From assembly GCF_031583595.1 (NCBI RefSeq), contig NZ_CP134145.1, forward strand, positions 1,798,001 to 1,862,000: 64,000 nt of DNA, read 5' to 3'. A program made the translations under genes and the position numbers. This document shows, in pieces, positions 45,858 to 54,138 of this stretch; the first letter of the stretch is position 1; each line of letters opens with the position of its first letter. The stretch is from Thalassotalea psychrophila (GTDB taxonomy: Bacteria; Pseudomonadota; Gammaproteobacteria; Enterobacterales; Alteromonadaceae). The notes below the pieces were generated by a model that was not told the origin of the DNA, searched no databases, and saw only the letters and a program-made list of their open reading frames with translations.

Positions 45858-47273
45858 ATGAGTAAGCCAGTAAACCCTTTAATTAACATTATACTAGCAA
45901 TTTCTATATTCGTTATTGGTAGTACCAATAGTATGGCGAAAGAGCAGCCCATTAGCGAACGAATGATGCTTAGTAGAGCCGTTGAGTCTGTCGTTTGGGC
46001 AATGCCATTACTTAACTATAAAGAATATCGCGATGGTCATGTGGCATTAGGTGTGAAAATGAACGATATTGCTTACAACAGCAAAGTTCAAGATTGGAAA
46101 TACCAAACGGCTACGCCGAACAATACCACGCCTTATGTGAGTTTTTTTTGGAATGTTGAAAATGGCCCTATGGTTGTTGAAATACCACCTTCAGCTGATG
46201 GTGTTGGTATTTTTGGCACGTTAATGGATGCATGGCAACGCCCTATTGATGATGTTGGTGCGGCAGGTCGCGACAAAGGTAATGGTGGTAAATATATTTT
46301 ATTACCAAAAGGGTACGATGGCCCATTACTGAGCATGTCTTATTCATACGAGCAACGCACTAATAATGGCTTTGCCATTTTAAGACCTATTATGCAAGGT
46401 GGTCCAACCGCTGAAAACTTAAAAAAAGCGGCAGACTTTGCTAAACAAATTAAGATTTATCCTTTAGCAGAAGCAAGCAAACCACCTAAAAATAACTATG
46501 TTGACATCTATGGCAAAATTTTAGAAGCAACACCCATTTTAGATGGAACAATTTACAATGATTTAAATGAAATCTTGCAAGAAGAAATCGTTGAAGAGCA
46601 AAATTTAGCGATGTATGGCTTATTAAATAATATTGGTATTCGCAAAGGACAAGCGTTTAATCCTGACGCAAAAATGCAATCGGTTTATGATGAAGCGGGG
46701 CCTGATGCCCTAGAATTCTTAATTGATCAGTATCATAGACAAGGTATAAACAGCTGGATGTACCCTGATAAGAAATGGAGTACGATTGTTCCTCCTGGAG
46801 TTGTTGAAACTGACTTTACCTATGAGTACCCAACTCATTTCGACTACAACGCACGTGGGGCTACTTATTACGCTATCATTTCTAGTGTGAAAAACTTTGG
46901 TTCGGCAACATTCTATTTAGATATTGCTGAAACAGCAGATAACGAATGGTTAGATGGTACTAAAAATTACAAGTTAGTTGTGCCACCCAATGTGCCAGCT
47001 AAAGATTTTTGGGCAATTACTGTTTACGATCTAGAAAGTGCTTCATATTTAAGAGATATGCCTAAAAGCAGTGTCGATTCTAATATGGATATGAAAAAGA
47101 ACAAAGATGGTAGCACCACCGTTTATTTTGGTCCGAAAGCGCCAAAAGGAAAAGAAGCTAATTGGTTGCCGACTAATGATAAACGTTTCTTCTTATTGTT
47201 TCGTTTCTACGGGCCAACCAAAGGCTTACGCGATGGTAGTTTCGAACTGAATAATATTGAACTTGTTAAATAA
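45858..47273 (+). CDS. DUF1254/DUF1214 family exported protein
   Basis: A 471-residue periplasmic protein. The ATG at 45858 has GAAGG 7 bases before it and gives a signal peptide ending NSMA; an upstream ATG at 45813 would add 15 residues. DUF1254 occupies the N-terminal half (TPNNTTPYVSFFWNVENGP, VVEIPPSADGVGIFG), and DUF1214 the C-terminal part (FWAITVYDLESASYLRDMP, STTVYFGPKAPKGKEANWLP). The biochemical role of this family is not settled. It often accompanies catabolic and receptor genes, and two relatives occur in this window. The palindrome at 45,710 places it in the presumed regulon. Confidence 0.9.
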   Translation: MSKPVNPLINIILAISIFVIGSTNSMAKEQPISERMMLSRAVESVVWAMPLLNYKEYRDGHVALGVKMNDIAYNSKVQDWKYQTATPNNTTPYVSFFWNVENGPMVVEIPPSADGVGIFGTLMDAWQRPIDDVGAAGRDKGNGGKYILLPKGYDGPLLSMSYSYEQRTNNGFAILRPIMQGGPTAENLKKAADFAKQIKIYPLAEASKPPKNNYVDIYGKILEATPILDGTIYNDLNEILQEEIVEEQNLAMYGLLNNIGIRKGQAFNPDAKMQSVYDEAGPDALEFLIDQYHRQGINSWMYPDKKWSTIVPPGVVETDFTYEYPTHFDYNARGATYYAIISSVKNFGSATFYLDIAETADNEWLDGTKNYKLVVPPNVPAKDFWAITVYDLESASYLRDMPKSSVDSNMDMKKNKDGSTTVYFGPKAPKGKEANWLPTNDKRFFLLFRFYGPTKGLRDGSFELNNIELVK

Positions 47274-47289
47274 TTTTCTTTAAACTTTA

Positions 47290-47314
47290 ATAGCCCCGGT
47301 ATAACCGGGGCTAT
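47290..47314 (+). terminator. Stem-loop after DUF1254 gene
   Basis: Perfect 11-bp arms ATAGCCCCGGT and complement, loop ATA. Only a short T-run follows, and the next gene begins 28 bp later, so read-through is possible. Confidence 0.7.
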
Positions 47315-47341
47315 TTACATTAATCGTAAGAGAGATACCTA

Positions 47342-47827
47342 ATGGATGAAGAAAAATTTAAGCAAGGGTTGGTCTCTCTTTATCAAGGTGAAATTCTAGG
47401 TGAAGTTCTATTTGATCAAATGCTGTATCTATTTGAAGAAAGTGATGCTCAGTTCAAGATTTTCGTTTTAATGCAATTAGAAACTGAAACTAAAGCTCGT
47501 TTACGTCCTATTATGATGCACTTAGGCCTTGATTTTAGAGAGCAGAAAGAGTTTAGGGAGATTGGTATGCAAATGGCCGAAGCTATGAAAGGTAAGAGTT
47601 GGCTAGAAGTTATGAACATCATAATTGACGCAGTAAAACCCGCTGTAGAACAATACAAAGCTATTGCCTCTATAGCTCCTCAAAAATATCTGCAACTTGC
47701 TGAGTCTATGGTTATTCATGAACAATCTATTGTAGATTTTGCTGAATTAGAGATAGCTGGCGAACACTCAAAATCGATAGATGTAATAATCCAGCAACTA
47801 CATAACAAGCCACTTTCAGCGCAATAA
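47342..47827 (+). CDS. Small helical cytoplasmic protein, function unknown
   Basis: A 161-residue acidic, alpha-helix-rich protein with no signal peptide or membrane segment. Glu pairs and HEQSIVDFAELEIAGE near residues 138-153 look somewhat ferritin-like, but I do not recognise a family with confidence. AGAGAG precedes the ATG. It lies 68 bp behind the DUF1254 gene, with only a stem-loop between, and is probably linked to it. It may be a small regulatory or diiron-type protein; both ideas are weak. Confidence 0.6.
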   Translation: MDEEKFKQGLVSLYQGEILGEVLFDQMLYLFEESDAQFKIFVLMQLETETKARLRPIMMHLGLDFREQKEFREIGMQMAEAMKGKSWLEVMNIIIDAVKPAVEQYKAIASIAPQKYLQLAESMVIHEQSIVDFAELEIAGEHSKSIDVIIQQLHNKPLSAQ

Positions 47828-47883
47828 ATTAACTATTAGTGACAAAAATAAGACATCAAAATTTTAAACTCCTTATTTTAACA

Positions 47884-48780
47884 TTAACAAAGATTATGAG
47901 TTATTAAGTTCTCCAGCCATTGATACTTAGATGACTGCCAATATTGATGACCATAATAAATGCCGACTTTAACTTCTAATAAATGCTTAGGATCTTTTAC
48001 TGTATTAAGTTGAAAAAGAGTAGGGTCGAGTTTATAAAAAATTTCGTTTGGTACAAGCATGACTGCATTGGAGTTCTTTATGACTTCTAATAAAGGATTG
48101 ATATTTTGACTTCTTAATAAAGGCTGCTTAGCCCACTTACTTTCAAGTAATACTCGCATTGACAAAGAGTTAAATTCAGGAGCAATTAAGCCGACAGTTT
48201 TATTTTCTACTATTTGTTTTAAGCTGACTTTCTCATCTCGCTTAAAATTTCCATATCTTGATAAAGCGGAGAACTGACTTACTGCAATCTGTTTCTGATA
48301 AATACTCTTGCTAACATCTAGCGGATAATAATTAATGGCCAAATCAATATCTCCATTAATGAGTTGACTGCTAGATAGGGAATTATAGTTGTGAATCTCA
48401 ATTTCTAGCGCTGGACTGTGTTTATTAATTTGTTCAAAAATTTTATGGCCATGAGTTTCAATAAGAAAACCGTTCATCGCTATTATAAATTTTCCTTTTA
48501 AACTCGCAGGGTTAAATAATTCATCCTCAAGCACTAATTGCAAATTAGTGAGAGCTTGCGGTAAAGAATTAGCTAACTTTTCACCACGCGGAGTTAAACT
48601 GAGTCCGCGGCTATGTCTTATAAATAATGGGTCATCAAACAAGTTTCTTATTTTTGCCAGTGATCGGCTGATAGCAGGTTGGCTAGCATTGAGCTTTTCT
48701 GCGGCAAGCTTAGTGTTTTTTTCTTGTAGCAGCATTGATAAGACTTTTAGCAAATTCAAATCATCGTGGTTAATATTCAT
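47884..48780 (-). CDS. LysR-family transcription regulator
   Basis: A 298-residue LysR regulator. The winged helix is at the N-terminus (DLNLLKVLSMLLQEKNTKLA, LNASQPAISRSLAKIR) and a periplasmic-binding-like effector domain follows. The ATG at 48,780 fits the usual LysR length and has AAAGAG just upstream; an ATG at 48,825 would add 15 unusual residues. It diverges from the DUF1254 gene at 49,029. LysR proteins usually control the divergent gene and their own. Two GATATATC sites lie between (48,835-48,856), so it most likely regulates that DUF1254 gene. Confidence 0.92.
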   Translation of the reverse strand: MNINHDDLNLLKVLSMLLQEKNTKLAAEKLNASQPAISRSLAKIRNLFDDPLFIRHSRGLSLTPRGEKLANSLPQALTNLQLVLEDELFNPASLKGKFIIAMNGFLIETHGHKIFEQINKHSPALEIEIHNYNSLSSSQLINGDIDLAINYYPLDVSKSIYQKQIAVSQFSALSRYGNFKRDEKVSLKQIVENKTVGLIAPEFNSLSMRVLLESKWAKQPLLRSQNINPLLEVIKNSNAVMLVPNEIFYKLDPTLFQLNTVKDPKHLLEVKVGIYYGHQYWQSSKYQWLENLITHNLC

Positions 48781-48834
48781 ATAACTCTTTCGCACTTTTA
48801 TTTTAGCTATTAGTAAATATAACAAAATAAAAGT

Positions 48835-48856
48835 GATATATCTAAATTGATATATC
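48835..48856. promoter_or_regulatory. Tandem GATATATC palindromes in the LysR/DUF1254 divergent promoter
   Basis: Two perfect 8-bp palindromes 14 bp apart, at 48,835-48,842 and 48,849-48,856; TGATATATCTA is repeated directly. They lie 55 bp upstream of the LysR start and about 170 bp from the DUF1254 gene. The spacing suits a LysR-type tetramer site; this is a proposal. Confidence 0.55.
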
Positions 48857-49028
48857 TAGTATTAATCTGAGCCATTGGAATACTACTTTCAAGCAGGTAA
48901 ACTGATAACAATTGAAGATAAATAACATTTGATGTATTTATAATTAGTTGCTTATTTATTGATTTTATTGATTTAATCGACTATTAAATTAATTAACTTA
49001 CCAATTTATTAACCCATAGGATTATTTT

Positions 49029-50555
49029 ATGAAAAAGTTAAGATTGTTATCTGCTGTTGTATTAGGTTTAGGTATCTCTAGCGTAGTGGCAGCTGCTGAA
49101 TATGAAGCAAAAGTTCCTAAACAAATTACGACGCCTGACATTGTTGAAACACAAACGTTAGGTAAATTAACTTTTACTGACGGTATTCCTGATAAAGAAA
49201 CTCAGATAAAAGCTCGTGAAGATTTATTTATGACACGTGCTAAAACGGCTTTTTTGAACGGTATTCCTGCTGCATCTACAGAAGCTATTTTTGAAGGGCT
49301 TCAAAATGCAGGGGTTAAAACCAACGCCATTGGGATCACAGAAAATAACTTAGATGCTCGCCAGCTTTGGTTGACACCTAACACTACTTCATATTACGCC
49401 TTTTCGCCGTTACTTGTAGAAGAGCCCACATTTATCGAAGTTCCTGCCGGTGTGCTTGGCTTTATTGATGATGCGTATATGCAATATGTTACTGATGTAG
49501 GCGCACTTGGCGAAGAACAAGGTAAAGGTGCAACCTATCTTATTGTACCCAAAGGTTGGAAGGGTAAGCTGCCAAAAGGTGATCACTTTATCCGTTACGC
49601 TAAAACAAAAACGAATTGGTTCCTTATTCGAGGTTTATCGATTAAAGGCATGACACCTGAGCAAGTTATCGCCAACATGAAAAAAACTAATATTTACACA
49701 GTGTCAGAAGGTAAAAATAAAGAAACTTTTACCAACTTGTCTGGTAAAGATATGAATACGATTCATGCTAATAATTACGAGTTCTATGAAGAAATGAATC
49801 GTCTGGTGCAGCGTGAAGATGTTGGCGCATTAGGAGATGACTTAACGGGGACATTGGCATCAATTGGCATTGTAAAAGGTAAAGAGTTCAGCCCAACTAA
49901 TCGTGAAAAAGAGCTATTAGCTGAGTCTGCGGCAATAGCGAATGCGCAGGCTAGAACATTAGCTTTTTTTCCTACAGATCAAGGCATCTATAAATGGGGT
50001 GGAGATAATTTATGGGACTTCCCGTTTGGCCATAAAAATCATGACTTTAAAGTGAATGGCACTGTTATACAAGATGATCGTACTCGTTTCCATTACATTG
50101 CAACAGGTATTACACCTGCAATGGTAAACAAAGGTGGTATTGTTAAAACCGCTGCAGGTGATATTGATATGCTTGGCAAGGGCTCCGATTATATCCACAC
50201 AGCACGTGATGAAAATGGCGATGCATTAACAGGTGACCATGTTTATGAGATTACCGTTCCAGCAGGTGAATTCTCTGGTGCTTTTTGGTCATTCATGCCT
50301 TACTCCGGACAAACTCGTTCAGGCTTAGAAACCGATAGTAAAAAGATAGGTATAAACAGCTTAAAAGAAGGGCTTGAAATAAATAAAGATGGATCAGTAA
50401 CAATTATATTTAGTGCTATAAAACCCAAGCATACGGACAACTGGGTACAAACTGTGAAAGGTAAGTCTTTTAATATTTTGTTTCGTAATTATTCACCTCT
50501 TAAGTCTTGGTTTGATGGCTCTTGGGAATTAGGTAATTTTAAAAAGATTAACTAA
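49029..50555 (+). CDS. DUF1254/DUF1214 family exported protein, second copy
   Basis: A 508-residue exported protein with a signal peptide ending VVAAAEY. DUF1254 is at about 75-200 (NTTSYYAFSPLLVEEPTFIE, GFIDDAYMQYVTDVG) and DUF1214 in the C-terminal third (FSGAFWSFMPYSGQTRS, SVTIIFSAIKPKHTDNW). The protein is only distantly similar to the copy at 45,858. It is divergently transcribed from LysR and has no TCACCC palindrome, so it is probably under LysR control instead. A strong terminator follows. Function of the family is unsettled; context suggests involvement with handling an organic substrate outside the inner membrane. Confidence 0.9.
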   Translation: MKKLRLLSAVVLGLGISSVVAAAEYEAKVPKQITTPDIVETQTLGKLTFTDGIPDKETQIKAREDLFMTRAKTAFLNGIPAASTEAIFEGLQNAGVKTNAIGITENNLDARQLWLTPNTTSYYAFSPLLVEEPTFIEVPAGVLGFIDDAYMQYVTDVGALGEEQGKGATYLIVPKGWKGKLPKGDHFIRYAKTKTNWFLIRGLSIKGMTPEQVIANMKKTNIYTVSEGKNKETFTNLSGKDMNTIHANNYEFYEEMNRLVQREDVGALGDDLTGTLASIGIVKGKEFSPTNREKELLAESAAIANAQARTLAFFPTDQGIYKWGGDNLWDFPFGHKNHDFKVNGTVIQDDRTRFHYIATGITPAMVNKGGIVKTAAGDIDMLGKGSDYIHTARDENGDALTGDHVYEITVPAGEFSGAFWSFMPYSGQTRSGLETDSKKIGINSLKEGLEINKDGSVTIIFSAIKPKHTDNWVQTVKGKSFNILFRNYSPLKSWFDGSWELGNFKKIN

Positions 50556-50976
50556 TAGCTCTTCATAAATAAAATCGTGACTTTCAATTTAAATGTCTGC
50601 TTTTACTAAGCAGACATTTTTTTGTGCACCGAATATGAATACTAGATGGTACACAGCAATTTTAATATTTTGACAGTATTTTTGCTGGCTATAGCATAGA
50701 AGTAAATTCCAAGATCGTAAATGTTTTTGATAAAATTCGGAGGTATTAGAAACAAGTCAGTAACAGACTATTTCTATATTTCTTTTAGCAAACCTAATTA
50801 TAGGAACTGCTTAATAATTTTTTGTTTCATCCATTGATGTGCCAAGCTATTCGTCACCCGTTTATGTTCGATTAAATAAGTGCGATCTTTTCTAGATTTT
50901 TCAATAGCTTTCTACTACTTTTAAAGTAATTAAAAATTTTAATAATATTAATCTCTTTTCATGTTACAGGGAATTT
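50556..50976. other. 421-bp intergenic region
   Basis: Contains the terminator and AT-rich DNA with no gene seen. A half copy of the palindrome (TCACCC at 50,854-50,859, right arm not preserved) lies 118 bp before the outer-membrane protein gene. Confidence 0.55.
50589..50625 (+). terminator. Intrinsic terminator after second DUF1254 gene
   Basis: Arms AATGTCTGC/GCAGACATT with an AT-rich loop, followed by TTTTTT. Confidence 0.88.
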
Positions 50977-51789
50977 ATGATGAACGTTACTTCAAAACTA
51001 GCTATAGGAATGGGTTTTGTTTTTTGCAGTGCAGTAATGGCGGAAGAAAATGTTGCAAAAGGCGATAAGGATCTTGCTCAAGAAATTGCTAATCCTTTAA
51101 CCACAATGATCATGGTACCCGTACAATTTGAATACAATGAAAATATTGGACCTGATGATGATGGCACGCGCAGCACAATATTCGTGCAACCGATTATCCC
51201 GTTTGAATTAACTGAAGATTGGAATTTAATCACCCGTACTATTGTGCCATTTATCCAGCAGGACGATATTTTTCCTGGAGCTGGCTCGCAAAGTGGTATT
51301 GGTGATATCTCTGAAAGTTTGTTTTTTTCACCTACAAAACCAACAGACAATGGTTGGATCACAGGTTACGGTCCTTATATTCAACTTGATAGTGCCACCG
51401 ATGACTACCTTGGTTATGAAGAACATGGTCTTGGAGGATCATTTATCGCCTTAAAAGTTGATGGCTCTATAACTTACGGATTTTTAGCCAACCAAGTATA
51501 TTCGGTAGAAGGGCATGTAGGCGGCACCTATAGTAATACTTTTATTCAACCATTCTTTGATTACACCACTGAAGGGGCAATGACGATAGAGCTCACCTCT
51601 GAAACCAATTACAACTGGAATAATGATGAATGGTCAATCCCGGTAACATTAACAGCATCGCAATTCTTTATGGTTGGCGACCAACCAATTCTAGTTGGTG
51701 GCGGCTTTAAATATTGGGTGGAATCAACAGCAGCCGATCCCGAAGGCTTATCGTTGAATCTAAACTTATACTTGTTGTTTCCAAAGTAG
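50977..51789 (+). CDS. Outer-membrane beta-barrel of the phenol MetA pathway type
   Basis: A 270-residue exported protein with a signal peptide ending AVMAEE. Alternating hydrophobic strands (IPFELTEDWNLITRTIVPFI, SGIGDISESLFF, LVGGGFKYWVES) and a C-terminal aromatic strand indicate an outer-membrane barrel. The pattern resembles the MetA-pathway phenol-degradation/transporter family (PF13557-like), whose members are often encoded with catabolic enzymes and may form uptake pores. ATG 50977 and the next codon are both possible starts, after AGGGAATTT. Position before an acyl-CoA dehydrogenase gene supports a transport role. The call is by pattern, not by active site. Confidence 0.78.
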   Translation: MMNVTSKLAIGMGFVFCSAVMAEENVAKGDKDLAQEIANPLTTMIMVPVQFEYNENIGPDDDGTRSTIFVQPIIPFELTEDWNLITRTIVPFIQQDDIFPGAGSQSGIGDISESLFFSPTKPTDNGWITGYGPYIQLDSATDDYLGYEEHGLGGSFIALKVDGSITYGFLANQVYSVEGHVGGTYSNTFIQPFFDYTTEGAMTIELTSETNYNWNNDEWSIPVTLTASQFFMVGDQPILVGGGFKYWVESTAADPEGLSLNLNLYLLFPK

Positions 51790-51845
51790 CACTTAAATAA
51801 AAGCTATTTATTAACCAATCAATAGTTCTGGTTTTATCCTTTCTT

Positions 51846-51861
51846 TCACCCGTTCGGGTGT
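51846..51861. promoter_or_regulatory. Operator-like palindrome TCACCC-N4-GGGTGT, copy 7
   Basis: One terminal mismatch, spacer GTTC, 66 bp before the acyl-CoA dehydrogenase ATG at 51,928. The distance matches copies 4 and 5. Confidence 0.7.
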
Positions 51862-51875
51862 GTATTAATTTTTAT

Positions 51876-51903
51876 AATGCTATTACATTGGTGTAATAGC
51901 ATT
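51876..51903. promoter_or_regulatory. Perfect 12-bp inverted repeat before acyl-CoA dehydrogenase
   Basis: Arms AATGCTATTACA and complement with spacer TTGG, placed between the operator-like site and the ribosome site. It is too strong for chance. It could be a second regulator's operator or a leader hairpin in the mRNA. Confidence 0.65.
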
Positions 51904-51927
51904 AGTATCAATTACCAAGAGATCAAT

Positions 51928-53079
51928 ATGAGAAGTGAATTACAAGAAGAGTTAAACATATTCCGAGAAACCGTTATTCGTTTTATTGAAAACGAAGTTG
52001 CACCCAACTATGAAGCTTGGGAAGAAGCAAAACAAATTCCAAAAGAGTTTTACCTAAAAATGGGTGAAGAAGGTTTACTTTGTTGTGATATCCCTGAAGA
52101 AGATGGCGGCTTTGGTGTGAGTGTTGATTTTAACATGCTGGTTGTTGAAGAAATTGCCAAAGCTGGTTATTTCTCATTAGCATGTAACTTAATTGTTCAT
52201 TCAGATATTGCCGCGCACTATGTACTAAACCTAGGCACACAAGCACAAAAACAAAAATATTTATCGGGTATGATTTCTGGTGAATGCATTGGTGCTATCT
52301 GTATGACCGAGCCTGGTGTTGGTAGTGATTTACAGGCGATGAAAACCACAGCAACAAAAACTGCAACAGGTTGGAGCTTAAGTGGCTCAAAAACCTTTAT
52401 AACTAATGGTCAAAATGCATCTTTATATATTGTTGCTGCGAAAACTAATTTAACTGTACCAGGTTCAAAAGGAACATCTTTATTTTTAGTTGATGGCGAT
52501 AAAACTGGCTTTGAACGTGGTCAGAACCTTGACAAAATGGGCCAAGCCGCAGCAGATACTTCAGAATTGTTTTTTGATAACATAGAGCTTACTCAAGATG
52601 ATTTACTTGGTGAACTAGATCGAGGTTTCTTAGGCTTAATGCATGAATTACCGCGTGAGCGTTTGGCTTGTGCTTGTATTGGTACTGCTCACGCCGAAGG
52701 CGCACTTGAGCTTGCTCTTGAGTATATAAAAGAGCGCCAAGCATTTGGTGCACCTTTAGCTAAACTGCAAGATATCCGTCAAAAAATTGCTGAAATGGCA
52801 ACACAAACAGAATTGCATCGCATAATGATGGAGCATTATAAAGAGTTGTTAATTGACAAAAAACTAAGCACTGAAAAAGCCAGTATGGCCAAGTATTCGG
52901 CTTGTGAAATGGAAGGTAAAGTGATTGATATGGCGCTGCAAATGTTTGGTGGTTACGGCTATATGAAAGAATATCCAATTTCACGTTTTTACGTAGATGC
53001 ACGTGTACAACGCATTTATGGCGGAACGTCTGAAATCATGAAAGAAATCATCGGTAAAGGTGTGATCGGAAAAATTTAA
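51928..53079 (+). CDS. Acyl-CoA dehydrogenase, long-chain/isovaleryl-like
   Basis: A 383-residue flavoprotein catalysing alpha,beta-dehydrogenation of an acyl-CoA. Signatures are ICMTEPGVGSDLQAMKTTA, SGSKTFITNG, LPRERLACACIG and the C-terminal MFGGYGYMKEYPISRFYVDA plus RIYGGTSEIMKEIIG. The terminal motif has Gly (IYGGT) rather than the Glu of medium-chain enzymes, so the base is probably the Glu in RERL, as in long-chain enzymes. ATG 51928 (after AAGAG) is chosen; an upstream ATG at 51,877 would put the coding start inside the palindrome. A shared bidirectional terminator follows. Confidence 0.93.
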   Translation: MRSELQEELNIFRETVIRFIENEVAPNYEAWEEAKQIPKEFYLKMGEEGLLCCDIPEEDGGFGVSVDFNMLVVEEIAKAGYFSLACNLIVHSDIAAHYVLNLGTQAQKQKYLSGMISGECIGAICMTEPGVGSDLQAMKTTATKTATGWSLSGSKTFITNGQNASLYIVAAKTNLTVPGSKGTSLFLVDGDKTGFERGQNLDKMGQAAADTSELFFDNIELTQDDLLGELDRGFLGLMHELPRERLACACIGTAHAEGALELALEYIKERQAFGAPLAKLQDIRQKIAEMATQTELHRIMMEHYKELLIDKKLSTEKASMAKYSACEMEGKVIDMALQMFGGYGYMKEYPISRFYVDARVQRIYGGTSEIMKEIIGKGVIGKI

Positions 53080-53118
53080 ACTAATAACAAGATTATTAAT
53101 AGAAAACCTCCCCATGAA

Positions 53119-53155
53119 AAAAGGCTGGCTAATTAAATTAGCCAGCCTTTTTTTA
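53119..53155. terminator. Bidirectional intrinsic terminator between convergent genes
   Basis: 13-bp perfect arms AAGGCTGGCTAAT and complement, loop TAA, with A-run on the left and T-run on the right. It can end both the dehydrogenase transcript and the convergent outer-membrane gene. Confidence 0.92.
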
Positions 53156-53192
53156 CTTCATGGAAGAAGGAATGCAAACTTAACATGGATAT
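53155..53192 (+). repeat. Terminator-adjacent repeat (family B), short copy 3
   Basis: ACTTCATGGAAGAAGGAATG then CAAACTTAACATGGA; the start of the family B repeat, again directly after a terminator T-run. Confidence 0.5.
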
Positions 53193-53220
53193 TATAAAGT
53201 TGGCTCAACTATGAATTAAA

Positions 53221-54006
53221 TTAGAATTTGTACGTAGCGCCAATACCTGGGCCGGTAACTTCCATATCGTAAACAAAACCATTGTCTTTATAATCAATAT
53301 TCATCATTCGGTAAAAGTATTTTAGTGACCAGTTATCACTTAAATTATGATCAAGTGTGACAGAAACTAACGTATTCTCGCTAGGTTGGTCAGCAAAGCC
53401 GCCCACTTCTAATCGACCTTGCAAGGCAAACGTGTTATTTATTTTCCATTTTGCATGTACGCCAACAAAGGGGTCAATAAAATCATCACCAGTATTAATA
53501 TTTCGTTTGACCACTTCATTATTGAGTTTAGTGCGTTTTGTCTTAAGTGTTACGTCTAAATTAAAGTAACGAGCACCTATATAACCATAAAGATCAAAAT
53601 TGCTGCGTTCCATTAATCTATAACCAGCGGCTATATCGATAATTTCACCGCTAATATCAGTTTTAATCGAGGCTGATGACGCGTCTGCTGGAGGTGGTAC
53701 AGCAACTTCTGCATTTTCAATGCTAAGTACTGTGACCTCACTGTACATAAACCAATTGTTTTTCTTTGCTGAAAAATTAAACATAGTGCCAAAGTCTAGC
53801 TCTTCAGCAAGATCAGAAAAACTTATGTCTATAGGTGATATAGACTCGAAAGGTACACCATTTAAATCTCCGTAAGCTCCCGATTTCCCTTCATTGGCCG
53901 CAGCCCAAATATATGGTGTAAATTCAAATTTCCAATCTTCAGCATAAGCGGTAAAAGGAGTCGAAAGAGCAATAGCCGTTAACATGGCTTTAGACATTTT
54001 AATCAT
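53221..54006 (-). CDS. Outer-membrane beta-barrel protein, paralog of 58402-59199
   Basis: A 261-residue exported protein. The chosen ATG at 54,006 has AGGGA 6 bases before it and gives a clean signal peptide ending TAYAEDWKFEF; an ATG at 54,060 adds 18 residues. Features include TPYIWAAANEGKSGAYGDLN, IIDIAAGYRLMERSNFDLYG, RLEVGGF and a terminal barrel strand with final Phe (GATYKF). It resembles OmpW/OmpA-type 8-stranded barrels with several conserved WAAANEG residues. With its paralog, it brackets the DUF3604-isomerase-HupE genes. Function unknown; possibly the outer-membrane component of that system. Confidence 0.83.
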   Translation of the reverse strand: MIKMSKAMLTAIALSTPFTAYAEDWKFEFTPYIWAAANEGKSGAYGDLNGVPFESISPIDISFSDLAEELDFGTMFNFSAKKNNWFMYSEVTVLSIENAEVAVPPPADASSASIKTDISGEIIDIAAGYRLMERSNFDLYGYIGARYFNLDVTLKTKRTKLNNEVVKRNINTGDDFIDPFVGVHAKWKINNTFALQGRLEVGGFADQPSENTLVSVTLDHNLSDNWSLKYFYRMMNIDYKDNGFVYDMEVTGPGIGATYKF

Positions 54007-54138
54007 TGAAAATCCCTGTTTATTCAATTTGTAAATTTCTTTTCTTAAAGGATACATCAAGTTAACAGATTTACCACTGTTGACAGCTTGATAACTGTAT
54101 ATAACTGCTAAGCCTCTAATAAATCATAAAACGGGCTT

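Noticed and set aside
24450..53079. Annotation as a complete steroid-degradation cluster
   Set aside because: SCP-x thiolases and split MaoC hydratases suit steroid side chains, but ring-degrading genes are missing and thiolases keep Cys, so a specific substrate claim is not supported.
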